Made by a program: the position numbers and the translations under genes. A DNA stretch of 64,000 bases, from NCBI RefSeq assembly GCF_001540865.1, contig NC_033622.1:14328797-14392796 (forward strand), given 5' to 3'. The stretch comes from Ananas comosus (taxonomy: Eukaryota; Streptophyta; Magnoliopsida; Poales; Bromeliaceae). The notes under the pieces are model-generated. The model was given only the letters and a program-made list of their open reading frames with translations, ran no database searches and was not told the origin of the DNA. Shown here piece after piece: positions 60,777-64,000 of this stretch (within the stretch, counting starts at the first letter, position 1; the number at the start of each line of letters is the position of its first letter).

Positions 60777-61500
60777 TACTTATTACTGAGGAAAACAACA
60801 GAAGCAACTTGGAAGAAAATTGAAATTGTAATTGAAATTGACATGGCTATCCATGAAATCTCGTGTCCTCTTCCTTTGCTGGACTCAGTTTTTGCACTTT
60901 GCCGCCTGTGATTATACTTCTACATTTTGTTAATAAAGTTTTCATTATTAGATGTCCAAAATACCCAGTTATATGTCAGAATAAGATCAAACTAATTGAA
61001 AAGCCAAAAGTACCAATCTTAACATATATGATTTCAAATAATATAGGAATTTAGTGGGAGAGTAAGTGGACTAAAGGTGACAGCTGTGGACACTACTGGT
61101 GCTGGAGATGCCTTTGTTGCTGGAATACTATCTGGATTGGCCTCAGATTTTTCATTGCTCCAGGTATTACTCTCTCTAACCTACAGTTGTACCAAAATTC
61201 ATTTTTATGTTATGTTGATGTTCTACATTTCTGTTTCTTTTTTTTTTTATTTTTAAGCATATAGTATATTGCATGCAGCAACCACAGCTTATTCTCTTCT
61301 AAATTCTAACCTGTGAAGTGATACTCTGATCGAGACTTACTGGAACTATCTTTGAATATTAACAGGATGAAGGAAGGCTAAGAGAAGCTCTGAAATTTGC
61401 AAATGCTTGTGGAGCTCTCACTGTGATGGAAAGAGGAGCAATCCCTGCACTACCAACCCGTCAGGCCGTTCTCGATGCATTGGTTAACATAATTGCTTAA
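58958..61500 (+). CDS. Plastid fructokinase (PfkB family, FRK6/FRK7-like)
   Basis: Seven exons: 58958-59114, 59407-59624, 59866-60078, 60228-60425, 60506-60643, 61047-61163, 61366-61500, giving 391 aa. The first 57 or so residues ([20 protein letters not shown]..., Ser/Pro-rich) look like a chloroplast transit peptide. The kinase begins [15 protein letters not shown]; PfkB signature 1 is [16 protein letters not shown] at 103-118, and signature 2 is DTTGAGDAF at 323-331 with catalytic Asp 329. It converts fructose to fructose 6-phosphate with ATP, feeding plastid starch synthesis. The long N-terminus separates it from the cytosolic isoforms. All intron phases agree. Intron 5 carries a (TA)n tract at about 60731-60773. 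Confidence 0.95.
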
Positions 61501-62529
61501 ACTATTGCTAGTTATAATCCCGGGCTCATTCATTGTTCGCGGCCTTGTAAAATGATTTAGCTTTTAGAGAACCATATATTCAGTGATTAATTTTCAATTG
61601 CAACTTCCCGACTTCCTGTTAAGAAACAAAACAGCTTTGCCGAAAAACTCGACCATGTACTGTTGTACTCTAAATTAGTATCAAAATAAGCTGTGGATTG
61701 AGCTAGTCTTATTTGTAAATGGCATTTGGTGTAGAGTGTGTGAAAAATTAAAGCACCATACTTGCTTAATGACTTGGTTTGAGCTACTCTTATTTGTAAA
61801 TGACATTTGGCGTAGAGTGTGTAAAAACCTGAAGCACCATACTTGCTTAATGACTTAATTGGGCCACACGCCATAATGCCCTTGATTGCCTGGCATAACA
61901 ACAGTAATACGGCTCCGATTGACCATTTAGTTTGATTAATTATCGACCATTTAGTTTGATTAATTATTGAGCGCCTTTTCCACATGTTATGTGATTAATG
62001 ATTGCATCTGGTGACTTAAAATGGACAATATGATGATTCAAAACAACCTAATAATGGATTAATGCAAGTTAAAGGAAAGGTATGTATAAAAATGACCAAC
62101 ATTAGGAGAGGGAGGTAGCAGTGCCCCGTAAAGGGCCCATAAAAGTTGGAGAGCACATTTTTTGGAATATATATGGAATATATAGCACTGTTCGCATACA
62201 TAAAAGTGGGTGTGTAGAGCACAATACTTATCTATAGATACTGGAAACAGAGAAGAAGTGTTGGTTTCCACTCATAAGAACCAGATTCTTGCAAGACACA
62301 GTTACCAGAAGGCCAACACACGACAACAAATATTTTGGTGTACCCGATCAAACGCATCATGCAACGTCTTTTAAACATAAGAAACATAATCGCTTGTATT
62401 TCATTTGGTAGTATTAAGAACTAGATCAATGTCGACAAATTGATAATGGTTGCCCCCCTCCTCAACTAAAAAAGTGATTATCAACAAATGATTGATAATA
62501 TATACCACCGGTGAGGTCGCCAAATAATA
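61501..62529. other. Convergent intergenic region with short tandem duplications
   Basis: 3' regions of the fructokinase and the membrane-protein gene. It holds an 81-bp duplication (units from 61700 and 61781) and a 24-bp duplication (61921 and 61945, gaccatttagtttgattaat). The minus-strand open frame across them (61587-61985) is a by-product of the repeats. Confidence 0.7.
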
Positions 62530-64000
62530 TCACTCGAGAAGCTTATTGCATGTCCCAACTCCAACCGCCGCCGCAAGGTGCCATGCAGCATGAAGATAGG
62601 GGGTCTCGGGAAAGCAGTCGTCGGCGAAAAATAGTGCACCTCCTAATAGAGAGGAAACTGTGTGAAGGTTATGAGCCATTCTGAGCGCTGGTTTCTCCAG
62701 TGCTTTTCTTGCGAAGGCTACCTGAAAAACACCAAGTCAACAGATTATTAAGAATCTCAAGAAAGCAAACCGTTGATGTAACCATCGTCTGTAAAGAGAT
62801 GTGAGCTGCTTATCAGCAGAAACATTAAGGAATAGATGCAGTTCCAATGGGAAACTGTTGAATTTCTATTGATAAAACATAAGAATAGATGCTTTATTAT
62901 GACTTGCCTCCATCATGCCTGTGTGGACAGCTGAAACCATCAAAGGTTGAAATGGTAAAAGCAATGTTGATGCGGCCATTAGTACTTTTGGGTTCTCTTC
63001 CCTGAGTGCCCTTGATAGACACTGCACAGAACGATTGTCTAGTAAGGTACAGGAAGAAAAGGTAACTCGCCCCTCAATTGAAACTTCCCGTTCGGGATAA
63101 ATAATAGTAAAAGTTATTATGAGGCTCTTTCAGCGAAACAAATCGATTCTTTGCCATTCCTAGAAAATACATGTATGCCCGCTAAGCCACTACATAGGAA
63201 CATAGGAACAACTTAAGAAGCCAAAAACATATGAACACGTTTGATTCTAGCTTATATTTTAGGCTAGGCAGGTTTAATGAACTGATACCAAATGCTTTAG
63301 AGACCTTTTTCTGCTTAATTATCTTCTCTCTTATGTATCGATAGCAGCGAAACAAAAATAAGAAAATGTATGTTTGCGCACTCTCATGTTCTTGTGCACT
63401 CTCATGTTCTTGCGCATTCTCATGTTCAAGGAATTCATTTAGATCGTTGACCATTTTTTCAGAGGAAACTCCTCAAATATGCACAACCAGTTGGTAAGCG
63501 TATCAAACTTACAAGTGAAGCTGCAGCAATCATTGTATAGTCTGCCCATCTCAGATATTTTCTAACTTCTCCCCTTGAAGAATGATATAAGCTTGATGCG
63601 ATCCCCACTCCAACAAGCGAATTAGCATATAATGCAGTATTCAAGTTCTTCCTGCAGCACTGATAGGTAATTCGTCAGTCGATAGTGGTATAAAGAAACA
63701 AACGAGGGTGGGGTATACAACTAAAGGCATTCTAATACGAATAAATTTTGAAAAGGAACTTGCCGTGGAGCCCGAAGTCCGAGAAATATGAAAGGCATTG
63801 AGGTCAAGACATTTGCAATAGTTTCCCCGATATGACTATCGCCTGATACAGGAGATATATACGCATGTCAAAGCTGATGCATAAAAGAAATTGTTGGATG
63901 TGCGCACCAATAACGGCCTAAGTAGAAAATACCTTGCAGACTACATTTGATGGGCCTCAAGCACGACGGCCTCTGCTGCCATAGTTGCCTGAGGAAACAT
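62530..64000 (-). CDS. Ceramidase (CREST) superfamily-like membrane protein, 5' end beyond window
   Basis: Partial. Visible exons: 64000(or beyond)-63933, 63842-63764, 63651-63513, 63021-62908, 62721-62530. The joined protein includes DSHIGETIANVLTSMPFIFLG, ALYANSLVGVGIASSLYHSS, YLRWADYTMIAAASL, VLMAASTLLLPFQPLMVSAV and YLHAAWHLAAAVGVG before the stop. Hydrophobic segments suggest several membrane spans. The pattern S-x3-H (SSLYH), a following Asp (RWADY) and a late H-x3-H (HAAWH) matches the zinc-site arrangement of alkaline ceramidases and relatives (S, H, D in the second and third spans; HxxxH in the last). A metal-dependent lipid hydrolase is inferred, not shown. Two introns use GC donors (see findings). 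Confidence 0.75.
63376..63428. repeat. 18-bp tandem repeat, three copies, in an intron
   Basis: Units of gcactctcatgttcttgt with minor changes, inside the intron between exons 63651-63513 and 63021-62908 of the membrane-protein gene. The unit is a multiple of three and so creates an artefactual (EHESAQ)n reading frame on the minus strand. Confidence 0.8.

Noticed and set aside
63376..63428. Short regular repeats considered as a CRISPR array
   Set aside because: Three direct tandem units without spacers in a plant intron; not CRISPR.
63182..63454. Apparent (EHESAQ)n repeat protein
   Set aside because: Produced by an 18-bp tandem repeat inside an intron; no start context or homologue.
1..64000. 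Search for tRNA or rRNA genes and for viral or integrated organellar DNA
   Set aside because: No cloverleaf-compatible tRNA gene, rRNA motif or organellar gene was recognised; box-A/B matches belong to SINEs.

Overview
This is a nuclear genomic window from a flowering plant. The evidence is spliced genes with GT-AG introns, plastid transit peptides, PPR and R2R3-MYB genes, a MIR169 hairpin, and plant-type SINEs, MITEs and Copia-like LTRs. GC-rich first exons set in AT-rich, transposon-filled spacers suggest a non-grass monocot. A pineapple-like genome would fit, but that is a guess. All exon maps below were built by hand from splice signals, reading phase and remembered family sequences; no alignment was run.

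Layout. 0.15-2.3 kb (-): class I SAM-dependent methyltransferase. 2.4-8.9 kb: spacer with a solo LTR and a MIR169 locus at 5.7 kb. 9.0-12.3 kb (+): Mpo1/DUF962-like ER membrane protein. 13.1-14.4 kb (-): intronless PPR gene. 14.7-21.7 kb: transposon graveyard with SINEs, a second solo LTR and nested MITEs. 22.0-23.9 kb (+): MIXTA/MYB16/MYB106-type R2R3-MYB. 24-27.4 kb: little recognised apart from a weak two-exon candidate. 27.5-28.7 kb (-): plastid-targeted five-bladed beta-propeller protein, divergent from 29.7-31.6 kb (+) parvulin-type prolyl isomerase. 32.3-35.6 kb (+): Rubisco LSMT-type SET methyltransferase, followed 164 bp later by a second intronless PPR gene (to 37.3 kb). 38.1-39.0 kb (-): small low-complexity protein of the At5g39570/PLDRP1 type. 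40.8-49.3 kb (-): 13-exon EDR1/SIS8-type Raf kinase. 49.4-58.9 kb: second transposon-rich stretch with a dense cluster of foldback elements sitting in TA/GA microsatellites. 59.0-61.5 kb (+): plastid fructokinase. 62.5-64.0 kb (-): 3' part of a ceramidase-superfamily-like membrane protein.

The genes are not an operon or a recognisable cluster. Several products look plastid-directed (LSMT, fructokinase, propeller protein, probably the methyltransferase), and the two PPR proteins would be expected in organelles, but I see no shared pathway. The most useful observations are the MIR169 locus, two GC-AG introns in one gene, a LINE remnant whose 3' tail matches the local SINE tail, and the foldback-element cluster including an 88-bp perfect duplication that forms a chimera. 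I found no clearly new biological system.
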